From Diphasiastrum complanatum (Eukaryota > Streptophyta > Lycopodiopsida > Lycopodiales > Lycopodiaceae): a stretch of DNA of 64,000 bases. Both the position numbers and the translations under genes were made by a program. Under the pieces are notes generated by a model that was not told where the DNA came from, did not search any database, and was given only the letters and a program-made list of their open reading frames with translations. Of the stretch, positions 24,270 to 36,916 are shown in pieces. The number at the start of each line of letters is the position of its first letter. Within the stretch, counting starts at the first letter, position 1. The DNA is taken from positions 46,114,010 through 46,178,009 of the forward strand of contig CM055095.1 of assembly GCA_029204225.1 (NCBI GenBank), given 5' to 3'.

Positions 24270-26130
24270 CTTCTCCTCTTCGACACAGCAGCTCGGTGAT
24301 ATTAATATGACAAATGGATCCCAATCCCTCGCTTTGTTCTGATAACAATCTTGACCAAAATCGGGCAGTGCAGATCCTTTTAGGGTATCACAGAAGGTGG
24401 ATCAAACCATGAGCGTGCAAGAAAGAACAGCAGAGGAAAGCAGAGGCAAATGGTTTGTGAAGAAAAAAGAACTCTGCTTAGGGAAGGAGACTAAATGGCA
24501 GGGCACCTACTCCTCAAGAAAGGGTTGGTATGATTTTTTATTCACATGAGGGGGTAAAGGCATATGGGAGGACTTCACACTTTTAAGGGCCCTCCTCAAG
24601 GCCCAAAAAAAACATAAAGCTCGGTCGGACATTCAAGGTCTTTCTCGGCTTTAAAATACAAAGCAAAATGTTTGGTTTAATGGTTTTGGGACACTTGTTA
24701 TCTATGATTCCAAAGCCCACGGGCTTTTTGGGCATAATATCTTTTATGCTCCACATCCCATGGGCCTTTTGTGTAAACTAGAAGTGGAGACAAATATGCC
24801 ATATAATGCCCTAAAAATGAGCTAAAAGACTTTGGTCAAGTTTTTATAGTATCATAGCTAGTCAAGGCTAGCACATTGTTTGGTAAGAGAGAAATACATG
24901 CCACTTTGACACATGCCCAAATTTAGTCATTGCATACTACAAAAATTATTTTCATAATTAAAAGGGTTGTTTCACAATCCACCGAACCACACCTTGGTGT
25001 GGTGGGGTGTGCACTTAGTGGGCCTTAGGTCATTGGAAGCACCTCCTTGTCAACCAAAAATTACTACATTTTCATATTGTGGATGTTAATTATGGTTTTA
25101 TTTGTCCATAGTTAGGAATCCAAAGTATTCAACTTGTCTTATCTAGAAAACTGACAAAAACTCCATCATGTGGAAGAGTTAGCCCTCATATGCTTTCATC
25201 GGCACCTAAATCTTGTGGTTGAGCAAATTGTTAGGTGTTGGATTTGGCTCATCGAGCAAAGTTCATTATAAGTGAGCTCATAAAATGGCTTGTGAATACC
25301 GATTGTCAAATGTTCACAAAAGTTTAGGGAAGACACAATTGTCAAACTGAGTCGAGCAACATCATGGTCAGTAGGCTTGACTAAAGTCCTTTATTCTAAC
25401 TTGTAGAATTGGGTTATTTTGAGTAGTCATTTTATAAACTTGACTTAATCAAGACAAGTTTAGAAAAACTTGATTGAATCACATAGTGTGTGGCAAAGAA
25501 GATATGAGTACAAGATGAAAGTAAGTTTGTATGATGCTGGTGTTGGAGATATGGCAAATGCAATTGTACAAAGTGCTAGAGAAAAAATAATTTCTTGCAA
25601 GTCGGTATGTGGGTGAGAGCTAGCAAGAGGTCATCGATTGAGGGTGTGTCATTTAGAAAGTCTGTAAGAAACTTTGGTGAAAGCGTATTATGATATAAAT
25701 ACTAGTGGAGTCACAAAACAAAATTATAGGCAAAAAAAACCACGCACATAATGAACCCCGGGCTAGTTAAAGAAGGAGATTGATTTCCCAATACTTGTGC
25801 TCCCCCTTTCTGAAGGATCTTCGTCGTGACTGGGGTACTTCTTATGTGTCAAAATATTGGAAAAATCTATCTAATGTTGTGAGTAGGAGTCCTAAAAATG
25901 CCAAAGATGAATTGAGCTCTTTTGGCTTAGTAAAGACCCATCTTAGAATAAAATATTCAAGGTAGGTAGAAGTAGAAACTCGAGCTACCATAGGAATTGC
26001 CATTTGTACTTTGCATGTCACATTTAATGCATGAAAAGTCTAGGTAGCACAATTAGACATAGTGAGGTGGTTTGAATAAGTCTAGATAGCTTGAGAGGTG
26101 GATTCATAACTCCAATTCAACTCAAAGTAG
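24270..26130. other. Upstream region of RABF1 and spacer
   Basis: The first few hundred bases right of 24269 should hold the RABF1 5' UTR and promoter, which is transcribed leftward. I see no clear TATA on the minus strand near the start. The rest has no recognisable gene; an ORF at 25780-25965 has no family I know. Confidence 0.6.
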
Positions 26131-26145
26131 GAGGAGAGTCCATGG

Positions 26146-26155
26146 ATCTATATAT
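26146..26155 (+). promoter_or_regulatory. TATA-like box in a presumed copia 5' LTR
   Basis: CTATATATAT lies about 540 bases before the primer site at 26695, a normal place for the U3 promoter of the downstream copia element. The start of the LTR is not resolved. Confidence 0.4.
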
Positions 26156-26694
26156 ATGTGATGTACTCTCATTGAGAAAATGATGAAATTTGTGTGTAAT
26201 GCAAATTTGGAGACAAGCCCTTTGTGCCCTCTCTCTCTACTCGAGTTTTGTACTTTCATATTCTCTCTCTAGCCGAGCTGAGGCATTTATTATGCTTAGT
26301 TTCATGTTTTGTTGACAGATCTTGCTTGTAACACAATAATATTTCTTGTATGATCAGCTTTCCTATTGTCAATCAATGCTAGTCTGATCTTTATGGTATT
26401 ATTGGGCTTAGGAGATCAAAAGTACATGTGTAGGGCGTCCCACACGTGTGAATTCAACATTATGATTGAGTTAAAATAGCAATGATCGACTTATACAGTG
26501 CTTTCTTATTTCGACGGCACCACATGTGCTTAGTTCTAGAGTTATTCTTTTACGCGCCCTTTGAGTGCTTTTAAGCAACTGATCTTTGGACTTACTTATC
26601 AGTTGAATATACAGTTTGTTGAGAGCAATTCTGCACTTGACGTTGTGCTATGGTGATTGATCCGGTCGGGTGTTTAAACTGTGTTTTCTTAATT

Positions 26695-29600
26695 TGGTAT
26701 CAGAGCCTCTTGGTGGCTTGAATCACCGGACAAGAACAGAGAGCTGCGAATTCACGACGGTTTGTTGGCTAGGAAGCACAAACCCGAGTCTGTGGGCAGA
26801 TAGTTGGTAGTTGGTGACGAAAAGCATTTCGAAAAGCGACGCCAATTTGGCTTTCAATTTGGCGAAAGAGTGGCGGGTGGCCTGGTAAGCCAAAAATTGT
26901 AGGTCATTATTTGTGATTTCTGACATCACGATTGGCTTCGGCTTACGTTTTATAGCCTATAGCACAAACATCAATGAGGCAATTTTGGACGATGCAAGCA
27001 AACTTGATGGGGCTTCTAACTACAACATCTGGAAATTCAAAATAAAGGGCATTTTGATGGAGAAAGAGTTATGGGAGATTGTGACAGGTATTGAAATCTG
27101 ACCAAATACCACTCCAGGTGATATGAGAGCCTTTGATAAAAAAGCGTAGAGAGCATTGTCCTTAATCAATCTTTTAGTGAAAGACCATGTAATCACTCAT
27201 ATAAGTGATGCCACGATGGCTAGGGGAGCTTAGGAAGCTCTTAGAATGCAATTTCAAACTTGCAATCCAGCTCAGGCCATGTTCTTGAAGTCGAGATTGA
27301 ACATGGTAAGGATGGAAGAAAGCGAATCAGTGGGATCTTTCTTCACAAGGATAAAGGAGCTGAGAGATCAACTTGTGGCGATTGGAGAACCAATCAGGGA
27401 TGTTGAATTGGTACATACCACAATGAGCGGTGTCTCGGAAGGGCTACAGATGTTTGTGAGCGGCATTGCTTCGAGGGAGAGATTGCCTACTTTTGAAGAC
27501 TTCCACGGAATCATGTTGTAGGAAGAGCAGCGTCACGAAGCGGTGAAGTCAAGGCAAACGCCACAGGAGGATCAAGCCTTCCTTGCTAAAGGCAAGCAGA
27601 AAGGATGGAAAAGGGTTCCCAAAAAAATCCAAGGATGATGATGACGAGGGAGAGTCGTCATCAAAAAGAAAAAAGAAGAAGAAAGGCAAATGTTACTATT
27701 GCCACAAACCGGGTCATTGGGCACGCGAATGTTAGAAGAAGAAAGCGGACATAAAGGCGGGAAAAGTGACTCAACAAGGAAACATTACCAAAGATGATGG
27801 AGAAGATGACGAGACAAGTGTCTTCTCATCGGCATTGGCATCCCAAGTTGATGATGGTGCCAAATAGTTCATATATTCAGGTGCCACAAGGCATATGACC
27901 CGGAAATGTGATTGGTTTGAGAAATTCTCACCAATCCATGATGGGAATAAGGTCACTCAAGCCAATGGGGAGGAATGCCAAATACAGGGTGTGGGCAATG
28001 TACCTGTACAGTTTCCTGATGGTAAAATCAAGAACATCCCTAATGTGCTTTATGTTCCTGGACTCAAAAAGAGTTTGCTTTCTGTTGGTGTAATGGCAAA
28101 TCAACATCTTAAGGTTGAATTTGTCAAGGATGGATGCCTTATGAGGGATATGAACCACAACTATAAAGTGGTGGTGAAGGGTTATAGAGATAGTAACTGT
28201 GGCCTTTATAAATTGGATGCTGCAATGAGTCTAATGGTGGTGCCAAGTATTATGTAATCTTCATTGATGAAGTGTCTAGATATTGTTGGATGTATCTCTT
28301 GTCTAGCAAATCAATGGTGTATGATTCTTTTGTAAAGTTCAAGACTCTGGTAGAAAATCAACTTAGTACCGAGATTAAGGTATTAAGGAGTGATAATGGA
28401 GGTGAATATATCTCCAATAAGTTGATTGACTTTTGTAGTTCTAATGGCATAAAGAGGGAGTTGTCATGTCCATACACCCCTCAACAAAATGGAGTGAGTG
28501 AGAGGAGAAATAGGTCTCTTTGTGAGTGTGCTAAGGCCTTAAGGCTAGATGCTTCTCTATCCAAACCATTTTGGGGTGAGGCAATAAGCAACCACTTGAT
28601 TGCAAGTGGGTGTTTAGATTGAAGTATAATGAAGATGGATCAATAAGTAAGCATAAAGCTATACTTGTAGCCAAAGGTTTTTTACAAACCAAAGGCATTG
28701 ATTATGATGAGACTTTTGCTCCTGTGGCTAAGCTTGTTACTATCAGGTTGATCATTAGTCTTGCTACAACCTTCAATTGGGAGCTATTCCAACTTGATTT
28801 CACAAATGCTTTCCTCAATGGTTATTTGCAAGAAGAGATCTACATGAGGCAACCCGAGGGCTTCATCAAGGCAAAGCATGAAGGAAAGGTGTGTTTCTTG
28901 AAGAAAAGACTTTATAGGCTCAAACAAGCACCTAGAGCGTGGTACTCTAGGCTAAACTCTTTTCTCATTTCCATCAATTTTGTAATGAGTGCTTATGATC
29001 CACCATTGCACATAAAATTTCATGATGGCAAGATCATTATTCTTGTTTTGTATGTAGATGACATTATCTTGAGTGGTAACGATCTAGATGGAATTAGAGA
29101 TGTAAAAATTGCTTTCGCAAAGAGTTTAAGATGGTAGATCTCGGCCTATTAAGCTTCATTCTTAGAATAGAGGTTATTGGAGGATGTGATTTTAGCTTTA
29201 TTTGTCAATCTAAATATGCTACATCCATCCTAGATAGATTTGGAATGAAGAATTGTAACGGCATTGAGACACCAATGGAGCAACATGTAAAAGCATCTAT
29301 TGATGGTGATGAAGCATCCTTTGAGGACATCACATTATATAGAAGGCTTATTGGCTCCTTGATTTATTTAACTATAACTAGACTTGATCTTAGTTATAGC
29401 GTTGGAAAGTTAAGCCAATTCATGCAAAGTCCTCTAGTTTCACATTGGAAGATGGCCAAACGAGTTCTTAGATACATTTCCCAAGAATTTTAGCATTTTG
29501 TATAGAGGGACTAAATTTGGCCTAAGAGCCTATAGTGACTCGGATTTTGCAAATGGCAAAGTGGATAGAAGATCAACAAGTGCTTTTGCCACCTTTCCAT

Positions 29601-30709
29601 GTGATGGAGTAGTATCATGGCTTTCCAAAAGGCAAGATACCATCTCCTTATCTTCCACAGAATCCGAGTACAAGGCCTTGACATTAACATGCAAGGAGGT
29701 CTTGTGGCTCAAAAGGCTATTGGTAGAGCTTCATGTCATGGAGGAGGAGATCCCTATCATCTATTGTGACAACCAATCAGCCCAATCACTTGCAACTAAT
29801 CCTACATTCCATGCAAGGAGCAAACACATCGAGATTGCTCATCATTTCGTGAGGGAGAAAGTGCAAGCCAAAGAGATCAAGCTCCAACACGTGTCATCAT
29901 CAAGTTGCTTGACTGATTTGTTTACTAAATCTTTACCTAAAGATTCACTTGTCAAGCTTAGATCTTCGGAGTGATTGATAAAAGTATTGTTGTTTCCAAG
30001 GCTAGATTTGAGGAGGAGTGTGAAAAATTGCCTACATTGGCAAATCTAGCCATGTAGAATATTGTATATGTTGTCAATATTGTTTTGTTAGTCACTTGTA
30101 TGGCCAAAATGCCACTTGTCAATCCACACCTAATGTAGGTTACCACGAGTCAAGAGAAGTGGTTGTGTCCATTTGGTAGTGATTCCTACTTTGTAGGATC
30201 TAGACCTTGATTTATGATGAGATTTGTACCTACCATGCACCTACCAAGCATGACTTTTGGATCTAGGCTAGGGTTTTCACTTTAGGTCAAGAAAGTTGAG
30301 TCTACTTCCTTATTACATCCTGGATTTTCACCTAACTTTGCAAAGGAAGTCCTTTTACTATGTATTTCCATTCTCCATAGTGAGGAGATAGAAACTTTTT
30401 GGAGCCTCAAGGAGAAACTCGGATTTTCTCTCATTGTATGATGATAGTGATTGATTCCAATGAAACTCAGCTTTGGCACACATTAACCTCTGTCTACAGG
30501 TTGTACAACAACCTCATTTTCACACGTGTGAAGTTGGATTTCAGTTTATGATACATGCTTTGATTGTCTCTACTTGTTTTCTATCAAGCTGCTAAACTAG
30601 ATCTTGTTTTTGGTTGACTAGTATCTGATAGATTGTTAATCAAGCACACAATCAACCTTGTGGATCATTCAAAGATCCATTTATGGTCCTTAGTATTGTA
30701 CTTTCAACA
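26695..30709 (+). mobile_element. Ty1/copia element, degraded, plus strand
   Basis: Primer site TGGTATCAGAGCC starts at 26695. In order follow a gag region (26985-27740) ending in a zinc knuckle CYYCHKPGHWARE, a protease/pre-integrase region to about 28250, integrase core (28260-28600, SDNGGEY and PYTPQQNGVSERRN), reverse transcriptase (28610-29490, YVDDIIL) and RNase H (29498-29974). A purine tract AGGAGGAG (30011-30018) precedes an LTR-like end that starts TGTGAAAAAT (30019) and may finish near 30709. The presumed 5' LTR does not match it, so the ends may be composite. It has roughly seven or more interruptions and internal losses; a fossil. Confidence 0.88.
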
Positions 30710-32000
30710 TTAATGACCACCACTATTTAAGAGGTCCAGTTTCTCTTGTTTTTGCGTTGGTACTTGTTTGCATAGACCAAACATTTCATACCTGTCTTGG
30801 ATGACGCATAATATTGTTATTAAAGGTTCGTGTGCAAGACACATTATTTGCACGAAACCACATCATTTGGTTGGTCTCATCATTCACATGTTTTCTTTTT
30901 CCAAAGAAGCAAAGTGCTATAGTAGTTGATATTGGTTTGTTGCACATGTCATGTTCAATAGCACTTTTACCGTGGCACTTAAGATGACTACCTAGATGCA
31001 TTCTTTTGATTGCCCACCAACTGTCATTTATTGTGTGCTCCATTATTGAATTCGCTTATTGAATTTATGAATTGGTGCTTATATTTGATTGCAGTGTAGC
31101 CATATTACTTGTTGTCTTTGAAGGAGGGAATGTCTTTTGCCTATATGTCAAAATGTACTCCACATTTGGATGATGTCACCCATTATCATGATTATTCTCA
31201 TGCCTATTGCCCACACCATCTATTGTTGTCACCACCACCACCACCCTACCTTCCATATGTCTGTTTGCCATTATACCAATGTTCATCTGAGAAATCCCCA
31301 ATTTTTTCAAAGCCTGATAGTTTTACCGAAGTGGCTAAGAGATCATTGCAAATGTCTTGCGGAGACCAAGTACCACCTACAATGGTTGATTAGCCAAAAG
31401 AAGATCTAAGAAGCATGCAAAGTAGCAAAAAGAAACAAAGCAACGAAGCCAAAGAGGAAAAGACACAACTTAAGCAACAATGGAGTCAGATTGATCTTGA
31501 TCAAAAGAAACTCTCTTGAGCAATGATAGTTGAATCCCCTCCTATGAAGCCCGAAGAGATCCAAAAGTAACGGATCAAATGAAGAAATAGCTGCAGAAAA
31601 GAAAAAGATGAAGACAACCATGAACCAGCAGAATAAAGCGAGCTCCTCACCCAGCAAGTGGTGGCCAAAGCTCGACTTTGCAAGGGTCCAAGGTTGCAAC
31701 TGTAGAACTATCGGTTCCTTCATCCTTCCACCAAGTCCCTATCCAACCCATCCCCCCAAGTCTGCTTCTACCACTAATTTGTCGATGAGTCCATTCCCTT
31801 GAAAACTGATAACCAAGATTTGTGCAACCCATCGAGGAAAGAGCATCGACAAGACTGGAATTTCAACTGAGAGAAGAACTGCGGAAACGCCTAGAAGCAA
31901 AATAGAGGATACAAACCTCCCAGAAGTTAGTACCTACCAAGAAACCAAAGATGAAATCATCAATGGCTAATACAAGTAAAGACACGAGCAAAGCACTCAA
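30710..32000. other. Spacer without recognisable gene
   Basis: An ORF at 31109-31393 has a CCA-repeat stretch coding PPPPP and no family I recognise. A lysine-rich reading continues past its stop to about 31480 but decays. I call no gene here. Confidence 0.6.
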
Positions 32001-32834
32001 TGTTGGAATGGCAAAGTGGAGCCACAGCCCACGCTCAAAGAGATCCCATAAGTAGAAGTGAGACTTTGTTCAAAGTGGATATAAGTGGTAAATGTCCAAG
32101 TGTTTAATGTCCCCTAGTACTAGCCCTTCCGGGGTCAAAGGGGAATGACGGTGGGTGGCTAGGCGGTGGGGATGGGATCCCGCACGCGGCCCGCAGGCAC
32201 GCACGACGTGCCACATCGTCTACTGGACCGCTCTCCACTGCCGAAAAACTCTGAGTTGGTATCAGAGCAAGTGTTATGGTCCTGAACGAGCAAGTGGGAG
32301 TTTCCTTCGCCTTGTGCTCGCTTGAGTGGGGGTGTTGGAGGATGCAAGCTACGCACAAAGCAGCTGCGTCCGAAAAGGCACAAAAAAGAGTGCATTCATC
32401 CCATAAGCAAATGGAGACTATAACAGAACCCACATATAAGCTCATTGTAGACAATGTACCCTTGTCCCCTGGTACCAGCCCTTTTGGGGTCAAAGGGGAA
32501 TGATGGCGGGTGACTAGGGGTGGGGATGAGATCCCGCACGCGGCCCGCAGACTCAGAGTTTGTCGATAGCAGACAAACTACAAACTCTGAGTCTGCGGGC
32601 CGCGTGCGGGCTCCCATCCCCACCCCTAGTCATCCGCCATCATTCCCCTTTGACCCCAAAAGGGCTGGTACCATGGGACATTAAACACTTGGACATTGAC
32701 CACTTATATCCACTTTGAACAAAGTCCCACTTCTACTTATGGGATTTCTTTGAGCGTGGGTTGTGGCTCCACTTTGCCATTCCAACACTCCCCCTCAAAG
32801 TGGGGCACGGGTCACGTTGTCTTCTCTAATACCA
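32001..32834. mobile_element. Miniature LTR (TRIM/SMART) pile with tail-to-tail LTRs
   Basis: A plus-strand LTR (32001-32256, starting TGTTGGAATGG) is followed by primer site TGGTATCAGAGC (32257-32268), a 55 bp spacer, purine tract GAGTGGGGG (32324-32332) and a second LTR starting TGTTGGAGG (32333). On the minus strand a third LTR runs from 32787 down to about 32551, with purine tract TGAGGGGGAG (32797-32788) and a primer-site-like TGGTATTAGAG (32834-32824) outside it. The second and third LTRs meet tail to tail. No coding sequence is present. Confidence 0.8.
32463..32680. repeat. Large inverted repeat, arms about 101 nt, loop 16 nt
   Basis: Arms at 32463-32563 and 32580-32680 are nearly perfect reverse complements. 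They come from the ends of two LTRs in opposite orientation. A third, direct copy of the arm sequence lies at about 32109-32208. Confidence 0.85.
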
Positions 32835-33647
32835 TGTTGGGAAAGTCGAAGGAGAGAGAGTGTGTGTGTGAAAATAATAGCATCAGAAACTTATCAGAGA
32901 TAGACAAAGTAGATGCCTTGTGCATTGATTCTTTTGTGTTGTCAGTAACAGGTTCATAGCTTTTAAGATTGAATTAGCTTTGTAGAGCATGCGGTTTCGT
33001 CTGCTATTGTCTTGTGCTCCACAACATTATTGACATGTATATTTTGCTATACTTAATCTGATAATAGCTCTGTTTTGTTCTGCGTTCAGATTTGTGTCAA
33101 TTTGCTATGTTTTTCTACATTTTGTCTGACTCTCTTATTGCTCAAAGTCTTGCCTTTTGTGACCAATTCGCGACTAATTATTAGTCGAGATCAGTCTAGC
33201 TCTTCGCGAATCATTCGCGACTAATAATTTGTCTAGCTGTTCACGACAAATTATTCTTCTGATGTTTTGTTGCTTAATGCTTGGCTATGTAATCAGATCG
33301 ACCGTGATTTCTATCACTAACGTTCTGTTCACGCGAACACCCTGACGAAAAGACACGAACACGAAAAATTCGCAAAAGAAATTTTTTCGCAAAAGTCAGA
33401 CGACAAGAAAGTCAAACGACTCGAAGCGACACAAAAAACGTCGCGACATCTTTTTCTGCCCTCACGCTCCAAAAAGGACCAGCGAGATCATGCAAGTACC
33501 CAGAAGTACAGATCTGATAGCATGACATCAACAGATACACTCTAGGTCATGGCTATATGCCATTCTTATAATTTGTAGATGTGCAATCTCACATGCATGT
33601 AGGTCGTGGTAGATCACTGGAAGATCCTCAAATGTGCATTTTTAACA
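32835..33647 (+). repeat. LTR-like segment ending at a primer-binding site
   Basis: It ends TTTTTAACA at 33647 and is followed at once by TGGTTTCAGAGCT (33648-33660), as at the 5' end of a plus-strand LTR element. The left limit TGTTGGGAAAG at 32835 is uncertain, because it also abuts the minus-strand primer-like site at 32824-32834. No internal coding region follows. Confidence 0.5.
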
Positions 33648-33705
33648 TGGTTTCAGAGCTAGATCCATGCATGCTTGAAGTTAGTTCATCATGAAGCAAG
33701 TTTTG

Positions 33706-34347
33706 ACTCTGATACCATTGTCAAGTCCTTTTCTGAGGATCCAACTACAATGCCGAAACCAAGAGACACAAAGGGAATGGATGGTTGATCAATTCAACCC
33801 AACCAAACCTAGATCGATCGATGTAGCCCCCAAGCTATTATGGAATGCTTGCCATGTTTCAAAAATGGAAGGAGTCAGAGAGCACTCCAACAACATGTAG
33901 CTATTGTCCACTAATCCAAGCTCTCCCCAAAGGGAGTCTATAATTATACACTCCAAGGCCCTCCCTAGAATAAGAGTAAATTGAGACACGTCTAGTGGGA
34001 CACATCAATAGCCTAATTGGGCCACATCAGCCACTTTTCAATGAGTCAATACTAGTCCATATAAATCCACCATCATGGGTTTTAGGCCTCCAACCATTAA
34101 TTATGAGTTTTTGCCATGAGGGACCCAACCCCTCATAATCATAATTAACTTATATATTGAAGTAGGCCTTCTGACTCCCTTAGGAGATATAAATTCAGGG
34201 AGCTAGGAAATTTCAAAAATAGATGCCTACTTCAAACAACTCATTCTACAATGTATTTGGAGCTCCAAAGACTCTTGTTACTTCACAATTCTCTAAGCCA
34301 TAAAATCCAATGAGTGGTTTAAGGGAGAAATGTTAATAATCCCAACA
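33706..34347 (-). repeat. Copia-like LTR with primer site, minus strand
   Basis: The LTR 33719-34347 reads TGTTGGGATT...GACTTGACA on the minus strand. Outside it the minus strand carries TGGTATCAGAGT at 33717-33706. It is a 5' LTR whose internal region is lost. Its right end touches the decayed gene at 34374. Confidence 0.65.
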
Positions 34348-34373
34348 TAGATTCTATTGTAAAGCTAACTCGG

Positions 34374-35721
34374 GTGCACCCAGTGTGCCTCGAAAGATTT
34401 GGAGGGGTTACTCATCCCACATTCTCTTCAATAACTCATCTAGTTACACGGATATGCAATGGGCATACTGGATTACTAGGATATTGTGACAGATTGCAGA
34501 ACCATGGAAATCCATTTTCTATGAAAAAAATTCACTTTTTAGAATGTGAGTTGATACGCATGTCCTCTTATTATCAAAAAAGAGATTGTCATGTCCAAAA
34601 GACTTTAGAGGAAAATGAACAACTTAAAAGAAATAATGAATGATTACAGAAGCTAACATTCGATATTAAATCAGAACTAGAGCAAATGCAATCAATCTTA
34701 CAATCTATTCGTATAGAAAACTTACAAATACTGAAGGATGTGGAAGTCGCTAAGAAGAAGGAGGCTAGGAGTAAAAAGCGAAAGTGACAAAGTTGCAAGG
34801 ATATTCAAACTCTTTCAAAAGGAGGTTATTGAAATAGAAGAATTCGTGCATTCAAGTAAGCATATTATGATTTTTTGTAACTTGATCAATGACATATGGT
34901 TTTATTTCAGCTCCTGTAATATTCTGCTATTATATGGTTTTTTTGTAGATTTGCAAATTTAGTAGCTCATCAGAATATTAAGGACAATGCTTTACTTGGA
35001 ATGTCGTTGGGCTCAATATTGGCAGGCAAATCCACTGAGTGTATGAACAATAGGAGTTCCAATGTAAAGTGCAAAATTGTAGAGTCTTTGACGCTGGACA
35101 TTCAGAAAATTTTAGATAAGACTATACTTCAGGGTGCATGTGATTTTGCAAGTATTAGCAGAGAAGCATATGCAACAATATTTCAACTTATTAGAGAAGC
35201 TTTTAAGCAAGTTCGAATTAGAAAAGTCCCTATCCCAAGGTCATATCACTTGAAGACAGAGAGAAATACATTAAACATAGGTATGCATAAGATCATTGGT
35301 AACCCATTTCATATTGAGGAAGTGTATGAAACTGATGGAAGATCAATATCTTATAATTCATCAAACAACTTCTTTGTTGATCTAAATCCCTTGCTAACAT
35401 ACATGGTCACATTTTATGATATAACTTTTGAAAAGGTCAATGGTAAAATAATCATAGTACTTAAGTTAGATAAGTCAGAGATTGTGAAAGGGCAGAAGAT
35501 GGAGAGAGTTAATATAACTCTCTTGAATGGTGCACTATCACAAACAGTGGACCAAAGAGACTTCAGACTTAGTGTCCAGTCCGAAAATGATATATGGTGG
35601 TTGGCAGCATTTCAGGTAATTTTTCTCACTATTAGATTAAATTCAATGGATAGTAATCGTTACATCGCTTTTGCTTGTTGTAGCAGAAACTCCGAGGTGA
35701 ATAAAGCTGTTCTTCCGGAAA
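34374..35721 (+). pseudogene. Unrecognised spliced gene, decayed at its 5' side
   Basis: I do not recognise the family. The 5' part reads as a charged helical protein with coiled-coil character (TLEENEQLKRNNE, then DIKSELEQMQSILQSIRIEN). It contains an in-frame stop at 34641 and a frame change near 34770. An intron may run 34856-34948 (GTAAGC to TTTTTTGTAG), but the frames on its two sides do not agree. The main open stretch runs on from FANLVAHQNIKDNALLG at 34950 through to about 35614, where CAG|GTAATT looks like a donor. A short last exon after TTGTTGTAG near 35684 gives KLRGE and a stop at 35699; reading through instead ends at 35780. The left side is cut by an LTR at 34347. Confidence 0.5.
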
Positions 35722-35881
35722 GTCACATCCAAGTGATTCATTCAATGCTCCCTGAAAAGGTTCAGATCTTCAAGTCTTGAGAAGTGGGCATAATCCTCTA
35801 TATTGCTATTTCTGAAGCCTGTGGAAAAGTGTTGGCAACCTCATGATCATCTTCCCAAACCTTCATCAGAAATCCTTGAGC

Positions 35882-36052
35882 CAGTAGAATCGTAGAGGAC
35901 AGTAGTAGATTACATAAATAAACTATAAACAATCTAACTGCCAGAAAACAAGAAGAGAGCTCGCGCGCTTGAGTAGAATTGTGATTCGTAGAAGACAGCA
36001 GTAGATTACATTCAAATAAATAAACTATAAACAATCTGATTGCCAGAAAACA

Positions 36053-36053
<1 letters not shown>
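35882..36053. repeat. Tandem duplication, about 90 bp twice
   Basis: GTAGAATCGTAGAGGACAGT at 35885 and GTAGAATTGTGATTCGTAGA at 35972 begin two related units, each continuing through AAACTATAAACAATCT and GCCAGAAAACAAG. A GA tract follows the second. Confidence 0.75.

Positions 36054-36126
<73 letters not shown>
36054..36126. repeat. (GA)n microsatellite, about 73 bp
   Basis: Pure GA dinucleotide tract. The apparent Ser/Leu ORFs across it are repeat artefacts. Confidence 0.97.
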
Positions 36127-36129
<3 letters not shown>

Positions 36130-36756
36130 TCAGCAGTGATGGAAAAAATGCATTTCTTGAGTTTTGATTGGGCCACGTTTGCCCTAGAACTATTTGATGG
36201 GCATTTGAAGTGGGAGTGAAGGGCAAACACATGGATTTTAGAAAGAGAACGTGTGCTATTCGAAACTTCCAGAAAGAGAGTTTTCTAGAGAGAGAGAGCG
36301 GGCCAGCGATGGATCCAAAGAGTTCTATTGAGATAGAGAGGGATTAGAGAGAGAGTTGTAATGCGAGTTGAGAGAGAGAGAGAGAGCGTGATGGCATCTC
36401 GAGGTCTCAAGCTCTGTTCTGTTCTTCCTCGTCCCTCTCTGGTGTTTGGATATGAGTGTTTGATTTTCCTCGAAAGCTGAAAAGAATTGGAAAGATAGCG
36501 ATGGCATCATTGTATCTGGGCAGCGACGGAGATTTCTGTCTCTGGCTGGTGAGCAGCAGCTGCAGCAGAATAGAGATCTCCTCAAGGAGAGAGAGGAGAA
36601 AAGCGAGAGAGAGGAGAAAGAAAGGGAAGCGATGGAAAGATCGATCCAAGGAGAGGAGGAGAAGGACAATTTGCTGGATGGATCGATGCTGAAGAATACG
36701 TGTGAGTGATGGAGGATGGAGGCGCGAGAGAGAGAAGAGAGAGAGAGATGTCGAGT

Positions 36757-36762
<6 letters not shown>

Positions 36763-36816
<54 letters not shown>

Positions 36817-36916
36817 GGAAGCGCGAGAGAGAGGGGGAGAGAGTGTTATTTAGGGTTAGGTTATTTTAGGGTTAGGGTTTTTAAGGGTTTTGAGAGGAAA
36901 AGTAGCAATAATGTGA

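Noticed and set aside
24330-24350. Primer-site-like GTTATCAGAACAAAGC on the minus strand
   Set aside because: Too many departures from TGGTATCAGAGC and no LTR end beside it.
31109-31409. Proline-rich ORF as a gene
   Set aside because: The CCA repeat explains the proline run, and there are no splice signals or family match.
32001-32256. Cassandra element with 5S rRNA in its LTR
   Set aside because: Short words (GGATCCCATC, TAGTACTAGG) recall 5S rRNA on the minus strand, but their spacing is wrong and the rest does not align.
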